The notes below the pieces were generated by a model. That model ran no database searches, was not told the origin of the DNA, and was given only the letters and a program-made list of their open reading frames with translations. A DNA stretch of 64,000 bases from Luteolibacter flavescens (GTDB taxonomy: Bacteria > Verrucomicrobiota > Verrucomicrobiia > Verrucomicrobiales > Akkermansiaceae). The position numbers and the translations under genes were made by a program. The stretch spans positions 248,001-312,000 of the forward strand of contig NZ_JAPDDS010000004.1 of the NCBI RefSeq assembly GCF_025950085.1. The letters are read 5' to 3'. Shown here one piece after another: positions 1-7,409 of the stretch (within the stretch, counting starts at the first letter, position 1; every line of letters begins with the position of its first letter).

Positions 1-140
1 TCCCCGTGGGCATGGGTATGGGCATGGGAATGCGCGGCCTGCCGTGGCACGGCGAGCGTGACCAGCCAGGCGGTGATGCCCGCGAGCGCGATGGTGGCCA
101 GGGACCACGCGAGGCGTTGCTTGCCCGGGACCGGCGTCAT
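1..140 (-). CDS. Periplasmic metal-sensor-like protein, N-terminal part (cut by window edge)
   Basis: Only the first 46 codons are in the window. The ATG overlaps the stop of the upstream gene (ATGA at 137-140), so the two are translationally coupled. The visible protein has a short basic start (MTPVPGKQR), one hydrophobic segment at about residues 10-31 and then a His-rich stretch (HSHAHTHAHG) on the exported side. This layout recalls CnrX/Spy-like periplasmic metal sensors that follow a small anti-sigma membrane protein. That reading is an inference from architecture and neighbour, because the diagnostic helical domain lies outside the window. It could also be any single-pass protein with a metal-binding His run. 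Confidence 0.5.
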   Translation of the reverse strand, partial: MTPVPGKQRLAWSLATIALAGITAWLVTLAVPRQAAHSHAHTHAHG

Positions 141-442
141 CGCGTCGCGAAGAGGGACGGGCCGGAGAACATCGTCAGCGGCGGCGGGGCCGATGGCGAG
201 GACGATGGAGCGGAGGTGTGAGCCCGCGGAGCAGGCGATCCCCCGAGGAAGCCGATGCCGCCCGCGACGAGCATCGCCATGGCGGCGAGCGCCACGAGGT
301 CCCGTGGGCGGGGAAGCGCCACGGGCGCGGATTTCGCCGCGGCATGCAGGCGTGCCATCACCTCGTCCGCGAAGTTTGCGGGGAGTGGATCAGGGCGAGA
401 TCGCCGCGCCTGTGCGAGTGCTTCCTGTGCGGAAACGGGCAT
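137..442 (-). CDS. Small single-pass membrane protein, anti-sigma-like
   Basis: 101 aa from the ATG at 442; an upstream in-frame start would add 40 unlikely residues. The N-terminal half is soluble and charged (QEALAQARRSRPDP...FADEVMARLHAAAK). One hydrophobic segment follows at about residues 48-66 (LVALAAMAMLVAGGIGFLGG), then a Ser/Pro/Ala-rich exported tail. Size and topology fit the inner-membrane partner of an ECF sigma factor, and the next gene codes for an exported His-rich protein. No sigma gene lies upstream; if one exists it is beyond the left edge. No family motif is recognised, so function is inferred from topology only. Confidence 0.5.
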   Translation of the reverse strand: MPVSAQEALAQARRSRPDPLPANFADEVMARLHAAAKSAPVALPRPRDLVALAAMAMLVAGGIGFLGGSPAPRAHTSAPSSSPSAPPPLTMFSGPSLFATR

Positions 443-543
443 GCCCGGCAGGCTGACAGGATCACGGCGCGGGGCGAGATGAAATGAATCGCGGCTTCTC
501 AGATGAGGATGGGTTTTTGTAGTTTCGCAAGGAGGTTCAGGAG

Positions 544-1104
544 ATGCGTGAAGACGACCCATTGTCAGACGAGGCAGAGGAAGAAATCGGGACGCTCAGG
601 CAGCGGGGTGAGGAAAGTGGCTGGGCTGAGTTGGACCGGGCTGCGCTTTTCCACGCCTTTGACAGGTGGCTTGCCCATCCGCGGTTGCTGGATCATGCCG
701 ACAAGAGCTTCCTGCGATTCCTCGTCCTGAATGAAATCACGTTTCTGATCTCGCACCCGTTGATAGGGGATCACGCGTGGGAATACATCCGGAATGCGGC
801 GAGGCAGCTCGGGCCGGAGGATCCGCACGGGCTGCGCGATGCGTGGATCATCTCGACATTCGAGCTGGCGGCCGAGTCTCCCGAGGATCCGGATTTCCTG
901 GAGAAGCTCTTCAGCCTCGCGGCGGACGAGGGGACGCGTTGGGCGGTCTTCGGTGCTTATAAAAATCTACCATGGCGGCTGAGGCTCCACGCGCACCGGT
1001 ATTCGAAGGGCCTGATCACGGATGAGGATTGCGACCTGTGGCTGATCGAGCAGGGCCACGGGGAGGACGAGATATTGATGCAGAAGAGCGGGCCGGGGGA
1101 GTGA
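544..1104 (+). CDS. Hypothetical acidic cytoplasmic protein
   Basis: 186 aa, soluble, rich in acidic and aromatic residues, without signal peptide or membrane segment. A strong ribosome binding site (AAGGAGG at 529-535) sits 8 bases before the ATG, which is unusually clear for this window and fixes the start. The sequence looks all-helical (ALFHAFDRWLAHPRLLDHADKSFLRFLVLNEITFLI...). I recognise no family. It is divergent from the small membrane protein on the left and followed by a repeat relic and the convergent rplI gene. Confidence 0.65.
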   Translation: MREDDPLSDEAEEEIGTLRQRGEESGWAELDRAALFHAFDRWLAHPRLLDHADKSFLRFLVLNEITFLISHPLIGDHAWEYIRNAARQLGPEDPHGLRDAWIISTFELAAESPEDPDFLEKLFSLAADEGTRWAVFGAYKNLPWRLRLHAHRYSKGLITDEDCDLWLIEQGHGEDEILMQKSGPGE

Positions 1105-1123
1105 TAGGAGAGGGCTCGTTCCT

Positions 1124-1218
1124 CATATCGCGTCCCTACAGGCCGCCTTGCCAGGCGTGGGAAATGGCGGGGCGGCGCTGCGCTTGCCCTGGGCTGAGGG
1201 ATGGTGCCCCGTTGGGGC
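1124..1218. repeat. Diverged half of the 280-bp palindromic element
   Basis: The order CGCG-CCCTACAGGCCGCC, a GC-rich spacer, GGGCTGAGGGATGG and CCGTTGGGGC mirrors the right half of the long palindromic elements at 53635-53913 and 54191-54468. Identity is partial, so this is a decayed copy. It fills much of the gap between the 186-aa gene and rplI. Confidence 0.5.
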
Positions 1219-1261
1219 GTTGGATCTGGATGTCCGGTTCAGTTCAGTCACCCGGCAAAAG

Positions 1262-1295
1262 AAAAACGCGGCACCCTGCCGGGAGCCGCGTTTTT
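1262..1295 (-). terminator. Rho-independent terminator of rplI
   Basis: AAAAACGCGGC and GCCGCGTTTTT form an 11-bp stem around a short loop, and on the minus strand the stem ends in a T run. It lies 28 bases after the rplI stop codon. Because both arms carry A/T runs it could work in both directions. Confidence 0.8.
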
Positions 1296-1322
1296 GGAAA
1301 TCTGGTGCTTCTCGCAGCCGAA

Positions 1323-1796
1323 TCAGCCTTCCTCTTCCTCTTCGCCGTTTGCTTCGACGTTGATGGTGAGGATGACGCTGACGTCCGGGTGGACGCGGAC
1401 GACCACGTCGCTCTTGCCGGACTTCTTGATCGGCTTCTCGAGTTCGATCGCGTGGCGGTCGAGCTGGATGCCTGCGGCTTCGAGTTCCTTGTGGATGTCG
1501 AGCGAGGTGACGGAGCCGAAAGCCTTGCCACCCTGGCCGAGTTCGAGCGTGAACTTCGGACGGAGCTTGGCGATCTTGTTGCCGAGTTCCTTCGCTTCTT
1601 CGAGCTCGGTGGCTTCGCGCTGGGCGCGGGCGGCCTTGAGGTTCTCGACGTGGCGGAGGTTCGCGCGGGTCGCTTCGTAGGCCTTGCCCTGTGGGATCAG
1701 GAAGTTACGGGCGTAACCGGCACGGACCTTGACGACATCGGCCTCGGCACCGAGACCTTCGATTTTTTCTTTGAGAATGACTTGAGCGTTGGCCAT
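1323..1796 (-). CDS. rplI: 50S ribosomal protein L9
   Basis: 157 aa, close to the usual 148-150 for L9. The start MANAQVILKEKIEGLGAEADVVKVRAG carries the family pattern near GYARNFLIPQGKA. It binds domain V of 23S rRNA and stabilises the L1-stalk region. The central charged helix (AARAQREATELEEAKELGNKIAKL) and the C-terminal domain are both present. The last residues are an acidic tail (NGEEEEEG) that exceeds the common family end. rpsF, ssb or rpsR, frequent partners of rplI, are not adjacent here; a repeat-filled gap of about 540 bp lies upstream and a clear terminator downstream. Confidence 0.97.
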   Translation of the reverse strand: MANAQVILKEKIEGLGAEADVVKVRAGYARNFLIPQGKAYEATRANLRHVENLKAARAQREATELEEAKELGNKIAKLRPKFTLELGQGGKAFGSVTSLDIHKELEAAGIQLDRHAIELEKPIKKSGKSDVVVRVHPDVSVILTINVEANGEEEEEG

Positions 1797-2335
1797 GAGC
1801 GTCGCGGGTCGTTTGTTGGGGCGGCGGAGTTAGGCTCCCGGCCGCTTTCAGTCAAGGAAAGATTCGGTTTTGGGGTGAGCGGGGTTTTGAAATTTTACGC
1901 GGGAGGGGGATTTCGCGCGGGGTGGAAACCTGAGTTTTTAGCTCTGGATGGAGGTGGAAAGGGGCGATTTTTTGGGATTCGCGCTCTTGTGGTAGCCGCT
2001 TCGTAGCGGAAGCGCTGCGCGCTTCCGGCTGGGTGCGGGTGGAATGACGGGGCGGGCTGTCCACTTATGGAGCGTGCCGGCGATGGTCCGGGTGCGCGGC
2101 GTTTCCCGTGGTTCGCACGACCGTCCAAGCGAGCCGGTGGCACGCGTTCCCAGGGGGCGCCGACTTCTTCCCGGGGTGCGGTCCGCCCCCAGCCGGAACG
2201 ACCTAGTCGTCCCGCTACCGCCTTCGTAGCGGATGCGCTGCGCGCTTCCGGCTGTACGGGGCGTGTTCGGGGAGCGCAGGCCTCTTCCCGGAGCGCGGCC
2301 CGCCCCCAGCCGGAACGACGAAGTCGTCCCGCTAC
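1797..2335. repeat. Gene-free gap with two-module REP-like repeats
   Basis: I find no convincing gene in these 539 bases. The part next to 1797 should hold the rplI promoter. From 1995 onward two short modules recur. Module A (TAGCGGA-GCGCTGCGCGC-TTCCGGCT) occurs at about 1995-2030 and 2220-2253. Module B (CCCCCAGCCGGAACGAC, two variable bases, AGTCGTCCCGCTAC) occurs at about 2183-2218 and 2299-2335. Each module is an inverted repeat able to form a hairpin. Together they look like REP-type intergenic sequences; the last copy abuts the gatA stop codon and could act as an RNA end for gatA. Confidence 0.75.
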
Positions 2336-3757
2336 TCAAATCTCCGCAGCCTTGGCGACGCGGAGGAGCGTGGACTCCGCCAGGTGCGGGGCGAGGATCT
2401 GGAGGCCCACGGGAAGCTGCGTGCCGGTATCCGAAGCCACCGTGCCCGCGGGGACGGAGATCGCGCAGAGGCCCGCCAGATTCGGCGCGAGGGTGAAGAT
2501 GTCGGAGAGATACTCGTGCAGCGGATCGCCGGAGTTTTCACCGAGCTTCCGCGCCGGGGCAGGGGCCACGGGCGTGAGAATCGCGTCCATCTTCTGGAAG
2601 GCGTCCTCGAAGTCCCGGCGGATCAGCGTGCGGACCTTTTGCGCGCGGGTGTAGTAGGCGTCGTAGTAGCCGGAGGAGAGCACGTAGGTGCCGAGGATGA
2701 TGCGGCGCTTCACCTCCGGGCCGAAGCCCTCCTCGCGGGAGCGCTGGTAGAGGTCCAGCAGGTCCTTGGGCGCGGCGGCGCGCTGGCCGTAGCGGATGCC
2801 GTCGAAGCGCGAGAGATTCGACGACGCCTCGGCCGGGGCGATGATGTAATACGTGGCCACGGCGTGCTCGGTGTGCGGCAGGGAAATCTCCACGATTTCC
2901 GCCCCGGCAGCCTCCAGGCGCTTCACGGCCTCCTCGACGCGGGCGCGGACCTCGGGGTCGATGCCCTCGCCGAAGTATTCCTTCGGGATGCCCAGCTTCA
3001 TGCCGGCCACGCCCTTGTGCAGGTCGGCGGAGTAGTCCGGCACCGGCACATTCAGACAAGTGGAGTCGCGGTGGTCCGGACCGGCGATGGCCTGGAGCAG
3101 CAGCGCGGCGTCCTCCACGGACTTCGTCATCGGGCCGATCTGGTCGAGCGACGAGGCGAAGGCGACGAGCCCGTAGCGCGAGACGCGGCCGTAGGACGGC
3201 TTCAGCCCCACGATGCCGCAGTGCGAGGCGGGCTGGCGGATGGAGCCGCCGGTGTCCGAGCCGAGCGCGGCGATGGCCAGGTCCGCGGCGACGGCGGCGG
3301 CGGAGCCTCCGGACGAGCCACCCGGGATGCGGGTGGTGTCGCGGGGATTCCGCGTCACCATCAGCGCGGAGTTTTCCGTCGCCGAGCCCATGGCAAATTC
3401 ATCCAGATTCGTGCGGCCGTAGAGCACCGCCCCGGCATCGCGCAGCAGGCCGGTGACGTGGGCGTCGTAGGGCGAGGTGTAGCCGGCGGAGAGGAATTTC
3501 GACCCGCAGGTGCAGGGCTGGCCGAGCACGTTGATATTGTCCTTCAGCGCGATGGGGATGCCGCCCAGCGGCTTCGACAGGTCCGCCGCGGCGGCCTGCG
3601 CGCGGGCATCGTCGAGATTCGTGGAAAGGTAGGCACCGATCTCCTCATTTCGGGCGGAGACGGAGGCGGCAAGCGCATCGACGATCTCGACGGCGGTGAT
3701 GTCACCGGCGAGGAGCTGCTTGCGGAGGGACGAGATGGAGGCGGAAGCGAGGGACAT
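2336..3757 (-). CDS. gatA: Aspartyl/glutamyl-tRNA amidotransferase subunit A
   Basis: 473 aa, normal length for GatA. This amidase subunit of GatCAB releases ammonia from glutamine for the conversion of Glu-tRNA(Gln) or Asp-tRNA(Asn). The amidase signature is complete: Lys72 in IALKDN, the cis Ser near 148 in PGGSSGGSAAA and nucleophile Ser172 in DTGGSIRQPAS. It follows gatC on the same strand after a 50-base gap, so gatC-gatA form an operon. gatB is not in the window, a split that is common in bacteria. The downstream end runs directly into REP-like repeats. Confidence 0.96.
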   Translation of the reverse strand: MSLASASISSLRKQLLAGDITAVEIVDALAASVSARNEEIGAYLSTNLDDARAQAAAADLSKPLGGIPIALKDNINVLGQPCTCGSKFLSAGYTSPYDAHVTGLLRDAGAVLYGRTNLDEFAMGSATENSALMVTRNPRDTTRIPGGSSGGSAAAVAADLAIAALGSDTGGSIRQPASHCGIVGLKPSYGRVSRYGLVAFASSLDQIGPMTKSVEDAALLLQAIAGPDHRDSTCLNVPVPDYSADLHKGVAGMKLGIPKEYFGEGIDPEVRARVEEAVKRLEAAGAEIVEISLPHTEHAVATYYIIAPAEASSNLSRFDGIRYGQRAAAPKDLLDLYQRSREEGFGPEVKRRIILGTYVLSSGYYDAYYTRAQKVRTLIRRDFEDAFQKMDAILTPVAPAPARKLGENSGDPLHEYLSDIFTLAPNLAGLCAISVPAGTVASDTGTQLPVGLQILAPHLAESTLLRVAKAAEI

Positions 3758-3807
3758 GGGACAGACCCGGAGGGCGGAAGTCGGAAAGCTTTGGGGGCAG
3801 TGATCGT

Positions 3808-4101
3808 TCAGGCGTCGGCGATGACCTTTGGCACGCGGATCTGGCCCTGCGCCTGGTCCGGGGCATTCGCCAGCACGGCCTCGGTCGGGATGCTCTCGCG
3901 CGGCTCGTCCTCGCGCATCACGTCATAGACGGGTGCGGGGTAGGAGGTGGGCTCGATGCCGGTCACATCCAGCGCCGCGAGGGATTCCACGTGGCCCAGG
4001 ATGGCCTCGAGCTGCCGTTGGAAAACGGCGCATTCCTCCTCATTCAATTCGAGCCGGGACAACCCGGCGACATAGCGGACATCAATGTGCTCCGTGGCCA
4101 T
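3808..4101 (-). CDS. gatC: Aspartyl/glutamyl-tRNA amidotransferase subunit C
   Basis: 97 aa, typical for GatC, the small belt subunit that holds GatA and GatB together. The family pattern is visible: IDVRYVAGLSRLELNEEE at the start, then QLEAILGHVESLAALDVTGIEPTSYP and a C-terminal acidic stretch with MREDEP. It lies directly upstream of gatA. The region upstream holds the 7-bp tandem repeat at 4187-4248, so its promoter probably lies at about 4102-4180. Confidence 0.95.
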   Translation of the reverse strand: MATEHIDVRYVAGLSRLELNEEECAVFQRQLEAILGHVESLAALDVTGIEPTSYPAPVYDVMREDEPRESIPTEAVLANAPDQAQGQIRVPKVIADA

Positions 4102-4186
4102 CGCGGGCGGATTGGAGAGGAAAGCCCCGGCGGGGGGAAGGGGAAAGACGGGCAGCGATCCGCCGTTTCATCCGGGACCCGTGATC

Positions 4187-4248
4187 TGAGATTTGAGATT
4201 TGAGATTTGAGATTTGAGATTTGAGATTTGAGATTTGAGATTTGAGAT
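4187..4248. repeat. Perfect 7-bp tandem repeat (TGAGATT)n
   Basis: About nine perfect head-to-tail copies of TGAGATT, an AT-rich block in otherwise GC-rich DNA, within 150 bases upstream of gatC. Copy number at such a tract can change by slippage. No protein is encoded through it. Confidence 0.95.
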
Positions 4249-4270
4249 CTGGCGGGTCGGAGACGAGGAG

Positions 4271-4317
4271 GGCGTGTGATCCGTCTGCCCGGAGGAGACA
4301 GACGGATCAGACACGCC
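4271..4317. repeat. Long imperfect inverted repeat downstream of PEP-CTERM gene
   Basis: GGCGTGTGATCCGTCTG (4271-4287) pairs with CAGACGGATCAGACACGCC (4299-4317) with a two-base bulge. It sits 36 bases past the stop of the 4354-5151 gene. It has no T run, so it is a candidate RNA 3'-end stabiliser or factor-dependent end rather than a textbook terminator. Confidence 0.6.
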
Positions 4318-4353
4318 ACCCGGACCACTGGTGCCGGGTGAAAGGGGCGGGCC

Positions 4354-5151
4354 TTACCTGCGGCGGCGCCAGAGGCAGGCCAGACCCGCTGCCATGAGCA
4401 AGCTGGTGGAGGGCTCTGGGATGGTCTCGAGGGTGATGCCGTAGTTGCCGCTGCCATCGGGGCGGAAGCGGACGAACTCATCGGCACCCACCGGGATGTC
4501 GCCGGTGACATCATGCGAGTGCCAGCCCTGGAGATCGGTGCCCGGGAAGTCCGAGGTGGGAAGCCCGGCCTGGCTTCCGGCGATGTCCTCGAGGCCGATC
4601 ACCACTTCCGGGACGAACTCATAGAAGGAAAGGTCGCCATAGCTGAAGACGATGTCCCCGGCGAGGAAGCTCTGGCCGGCGATGGAGGCAGCGCCCGAGA
4701 AAATGATGGCCTGGAAGGTGACGAGGTCGGTCTGGCCGGGCACCGTGAGAGCCTGCCAGGTGATGCCGTAGTAGCCGGAGCCGGTGTGTTCGATGACCTT
4801 GGTCGTGGCGCCGACGCCGAAGTCGAACCAAAGCGGGGCGATCCGGTCTCCGCCGGACTCTCCCAGGCGCATGGGGTCCATGAGCGGGGGCGCGCTGCCG
4901 AGGGAGATATAGCCATTGAGGCTGATCGTGGGGACCATGTCCGCGTATCCGAAGCCGAAAAGCGAGCCGGAGATCGTCTGCGACCCGTTGACCTGGGCGT
5001 CTTCATTGAGGTCCGGGGTGAAGGCCAGTTCGAGACCCGAGGCGGGGTCCAGCACGAGGGCGGCGGATGCCGGGGCCAGCGTGCCGCAGGCGATGGCTAC
5101 GGCGGATGCGAATCGGACGAATCCGGGACAGTAGGTGCTTTTCGTGGTCTT
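4354..5151 (-). CDS. PEP-CTERM secreted protein with nidogen-like domain
   Basis: 265 aa from the ATG at 5151 (an ATG at 5172 would add 7 residues). A signal peptide (FASAVAIACGTLAPASA) is followed by a domain that resembles nidogen-type folds (NGYISLGS, RIAPLWFDFGVG, GITWQALTVPGQ, DIVFSYGDL). The C-terminus is a complete PEP-CTERM sorting tag: IPEPSTSLLMAAGLACLWRRRR, meaning PEP motif, one helix and an Arg cluster. In the known system, exosortase cleaves at PEP and the protein is exported or surface-linked together with exopolysaccharide. No exosortase gene is in this window. The role of the mature domain is unknown, perhaps adhesion. Confidence 0.85.
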   Translation of the reverse strand, partial: KTTKSTYCPGFVRFASAVAIACGTLAPASAALVLDPASGLELAFTPDLNEDAQVNGSQTISGSLFGFGYADMVPTISLNGYISLGSAPPLMDPMRLGESGGDRIAPLWFDFGVGATTKVIEHTGSGYYGITWQALTVPGQTDLVTFQAIIFSGAASIAGQSFLAGDIVFSYGDLSFYEFVPEVVIGLEDIAGSQAGLPTSDFPGTDLQGWHSHDVTGDIPVGADEFVRFRPDGSGNYGITLETIPEPSTSLLMAAGLACLWRRRR

Positions 5152-5289
5152 CATGAGGGGCCACGGATGCATGTGCCGGTAGCTGGAGGCAATGGATTTT
5201 TAAGTAAAATTAACTGTTAGAACATATCATGTTCTGGCCCTCAGCGTGTTGCGGTGAATGCGGGTTTTTTTCCTTCAGGACGTGGGTTT

Positions 5290-5460
5290 TTAGTCGCCGG
5301 CCGGAGGTTGTTTCGCCGCGAATCCTGCGATTTTCGCGTGGAAATCACCTAACATCAGCCGGTTGTCGATGGACGTGAAAACGCGGATGGTCCTGCCGCC
5401 TTCTACGGCGGCGTACTGGCCGTGGTCGTCGATGCGCGGGGCCTTCATTTCCACGCGACC
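5290..5460 (-). pseudogene. 3' part of the nucleoside-hydrolase-like gene beyond an in-frame TGA
   Basis: Reading straight on in the same frame after the TGA at 5461-5463 gives 56 further codons (GRVEMKAPRIDDHGQYAAVEGG, then RTIRVFTSIDNRLMLGDFHAKI) up to TAA at 5290-5292. This resembles the usual C-terminal end of the same family, in which a DPSS-type motif is followed by a PRI/D-G-Y block and an IRV(Y/F)T-IDxRLM block. So the real gene most likely spanned 6330-5290 (about 346 codons) and is broken by one stop, unless the TGA is read through or is a sequencing error. Confidence 0.75.
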
Positions 5461-6330
5461 TCAGGATGACGGATCGATTTCCCAGGAGGATTGCAGCGCG
5501 GTGAGCAGGACGAGCGGGCTGTCCCCGAGAACGTAGGCCTCGCCGAGCGAGCCTTTGGCGCGGGTCATGAGGTCTTCCAGTCGGCCGAGCAGGTAGCGCC
5601 CGAGGGGATTGCGCGCCGGGTCCATGCGGTGCTTCAGCTCGGCGTGGGAGACGAGCGCCTGGCGGTAGGTGCTGCGCGGGACTTGCCAGAGGGGCAGGTC
5701 GGAGCGGTTGAAGACGACCTGGGCGGCCTTGCGGTCGATGCTGAGATTATATTCCACCCGCGCGGCTCCGGGTGGGGGAGGGGTGCCGGGGTATTCCGGC
5801 CCGCCGATCCAGATGAGCCGCAGCTTCGACGAGATCCGCGGCTCGGTGAGCCAGGCGCTGGCGGCATCGGTGAGGCCGGCCCCGCAGACGAGGTAGAGCG
5901 GGGTCTTCACGTCCTCGCGCATCGCCTCGCGAATGATGAAGTCCACGGCGTCATTTCGCTGCGGCGTGCCGTTGTCCGCGAGCGGGGTGCCGGCCCCTTT
6001 GAAAAGGGGGACCTTTCCGGTGAGGCCCATCACGGCGAGCAGTTCGCCCGCCATGTGGACGGCGTGCTCCGCGGTGCCGGGATAGCCGTAGAATCCGCGG
6101 GGATGATTGTGCGAGCCGACGATGCCGCGGACCTCGACGGACGGGGAGAGGAGATGGTGGGCGAGCTGGAAAAGCCCGTCGGGATCGCCGCCGAAATCAT
6201 TGTCGATGATGACGCGCGCGCGCTTCGCGATGGGTGGCGCGGAGTCCCCGGCATGGATCGTTTGCGCGGCGGAATGCGGCACCGCCAGCACCAGGGCGAG
6301 CAGGGGGGTGGCAAGGGATAGTCGGGTCAT
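5461..6330 (-). CDS. Secreted nucleoside-hydrolase-like protein (truncated by TGA)
   Basis: 289 aa before the in-frame TGA. A signal peptide (LSLATPLLALVLAVPHSAAQ) precedes the Asp cluster DNDFGGDPDG, the calcium and ribose binding signature of inosine-uridine nucleoside hydrolase folds. Further family pieces are GIVGSHNH, a VCGAGLTDAASA segment and LGDSPLVLLTAL near the end. Export suggests use of extracellular nucleosides or a related glycoside. It lies just downstream of an AraC regulator on the same strand, as carbohydrate-use genes often do. Loss of the last 56 residues may impair it; see the adjacent fragment. Confidence 0.8.
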   Translation of the reverse strand: MTRLSLATPLLALVLAVPHSAAQTIHAGDSAPPIAKRARVIIDNDFGGDPDGLFQLAHHLLSPSVEVRGIVGSHNHPRGFYGYPGTAEHAVHMAGELLAVMGLTGKVPLFKGAGTPLADNGTPQRNDAVDFIIREAMREDVKTPLYLVCGAGLTDAASAWLTEPRISSKLRLIWIGGPEYPGTPPPPGAARVEYNLSIDRKAAQVVFNRSDLPLWQVPRSTYRQALVSHAELKHRMDPARNPLGRYLLGRLEDLMTRAKGSLGEAYVLGDSPLVLLTALQSSWEIDPSS

Positions 6331-6428
6331 CTCGATGAAGCGTGGAGCTTCACCGGTAACCGTGCGTTCTCCCGTGCCGCCGCTTCAAGTGCTCCATTCG
6401 GGGGAGCGCCGGGGCCTTCATGGGATGC

Positions 6429-7280
6429 TCACGCCGAGGACGGCGAGTGGCCCGGGGTAGCGCCCGCGCGACGCCGGTAGTCGGAGGGCGAGCAGCCGTG
6501 GTGGGCGCGGAAGGCCTTCGAGAAATGGAAGGCATCGTAGTAGCCGAGCGAGGTGGCGATGGCGTCGATCTTCAGGTCCGTGCGCTGCAGGGTGAGGGCG
6601 GCGCGGGCCACCCGCATGCGGCTGCGGTACTTCTGCGGGGGCTCTCCGGTGGCGGCCTTGAAGGCCTTGCGAAAGGAGTCGTAGTCGAGGCCTACCTGCG
6701 TGGCGATGTCGCGGATATCCGCGGCGCCGGCACCGCGGGCGAGCGCGTGGCAGGCCTGCTCCAGCCACGCCGGCGTGGAATCGTCATGCGGGCGCGAGGC
6801 CAAGGCATCGGCGATCATGCCGTGGATCTCCGCGACGCGGTGGCTGGCATCGACGGGCCGCACGGTCGGCTTCAGCACGCGGAAGAACCGCTCCGACCAC
6901 TCCGCCAGCGGATCCAGTCGCCACACGGGCAGCGCGACATTCAGGCCGTGGGACCGCCATGCATCGAAGGCCGGGCCGTCGAAGGCGACGAAAACCTCTT
7001 CCCAGTGGTCACCCTTTTCCGGCCCGTACTGGTGGGGCACTTCCGGGAAGACGAAGATGAGATCCCCGGCGGAAAGCCTGCGGTCCGTCCCGCGATTGTC
7101 GCGGAATCGCCCCTTCGTCTCTCCCAGTAGCAGGACCATGGCATACATTCCGTAGGTGCGGAAGTGATTGAAGCCGGTGCCGCCGATGCCGGCCAGATGG
7201 CCGCCGTAAACGCGCTGGCCGAGAGGATTCGCGGAATCGAAATACGAGATGATGCCGGGATTCCCCAAGTGGATGTCCAT
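6429..7280 (-). CDS. AraC-family transcriptional regulator
   Basis: 283 aa from the ATG at 7280; an earlier GTG would add 17 residues. The N-terminal half is a cupin-like sensor domain (YAMVLLLGETKGRFRD, LSAGDLIFVFPEVPHQYGP). The C-terminal 100 residues hold two helix-turn-helix motifs of the AraC/XylS type (IRDIATQVGLDYDSFRKAFKAATG and IDAIATSLGYYDAFHFSKAFRAHHG). Such proteins usually sense a sugar. The adjacent downstream gene is the nucleoside-hydrolase-like protein, and the divergent neighbour is a PEP-CTERM gene; both are plausible targets through the 130-base intergenic region. Confidence 0.92.
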   Translation of the reverse strand: MDIHLGNPGIISYFDSANPLGQRVYGGHLAGIGGTGFNHFRTYGMYAMVLLLGETKGRFRDNRGTDRRLSAGDLIFVFPEVPHQYGPEKGDHWEEVFVAFDGPAFDAWRSHGLNVALPVWRLDPLAEWSERFFRVLKPTVRPVDASHRVAEIHGMIADALASRPHDDSTPAWLEQACHALARGAGAADIRDIATQVGLDYDSFRKAFKAATGEPPQKYRSRMRVARAALTLQRTDLKIDAIATSLGYYDAFHFSKAFRAHHGCSPSDYRRRAGATPGHSPSSA

Positions 7281-7409
7281 CCCGGATTTTACATGGATTT
7301 GTCCAAAGCGTCCATTCCCAGTACGTGCCAATTCCGGTTAAGTGGGTGATGCAATCGAGCCACCTCGCGGCTCGGTCCGCCCACCCTCCAAGACTTCAAA
7401 AAGAGCCCC

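Noticed and set aside
4187-4248. CRISPR or coding repeat
   Set aside because: The unit is 7 bp without spacers, and no frame through it belongs to a supported gene.
5461-5463. TGA as a selenocysteine codon
   Set aside because: The protein family has no redox Cys/Sec at this place, and no selenoprotein gene or clear insertion hairpin is seen right after the TGA. Mutation, error or readthrough are simpler.
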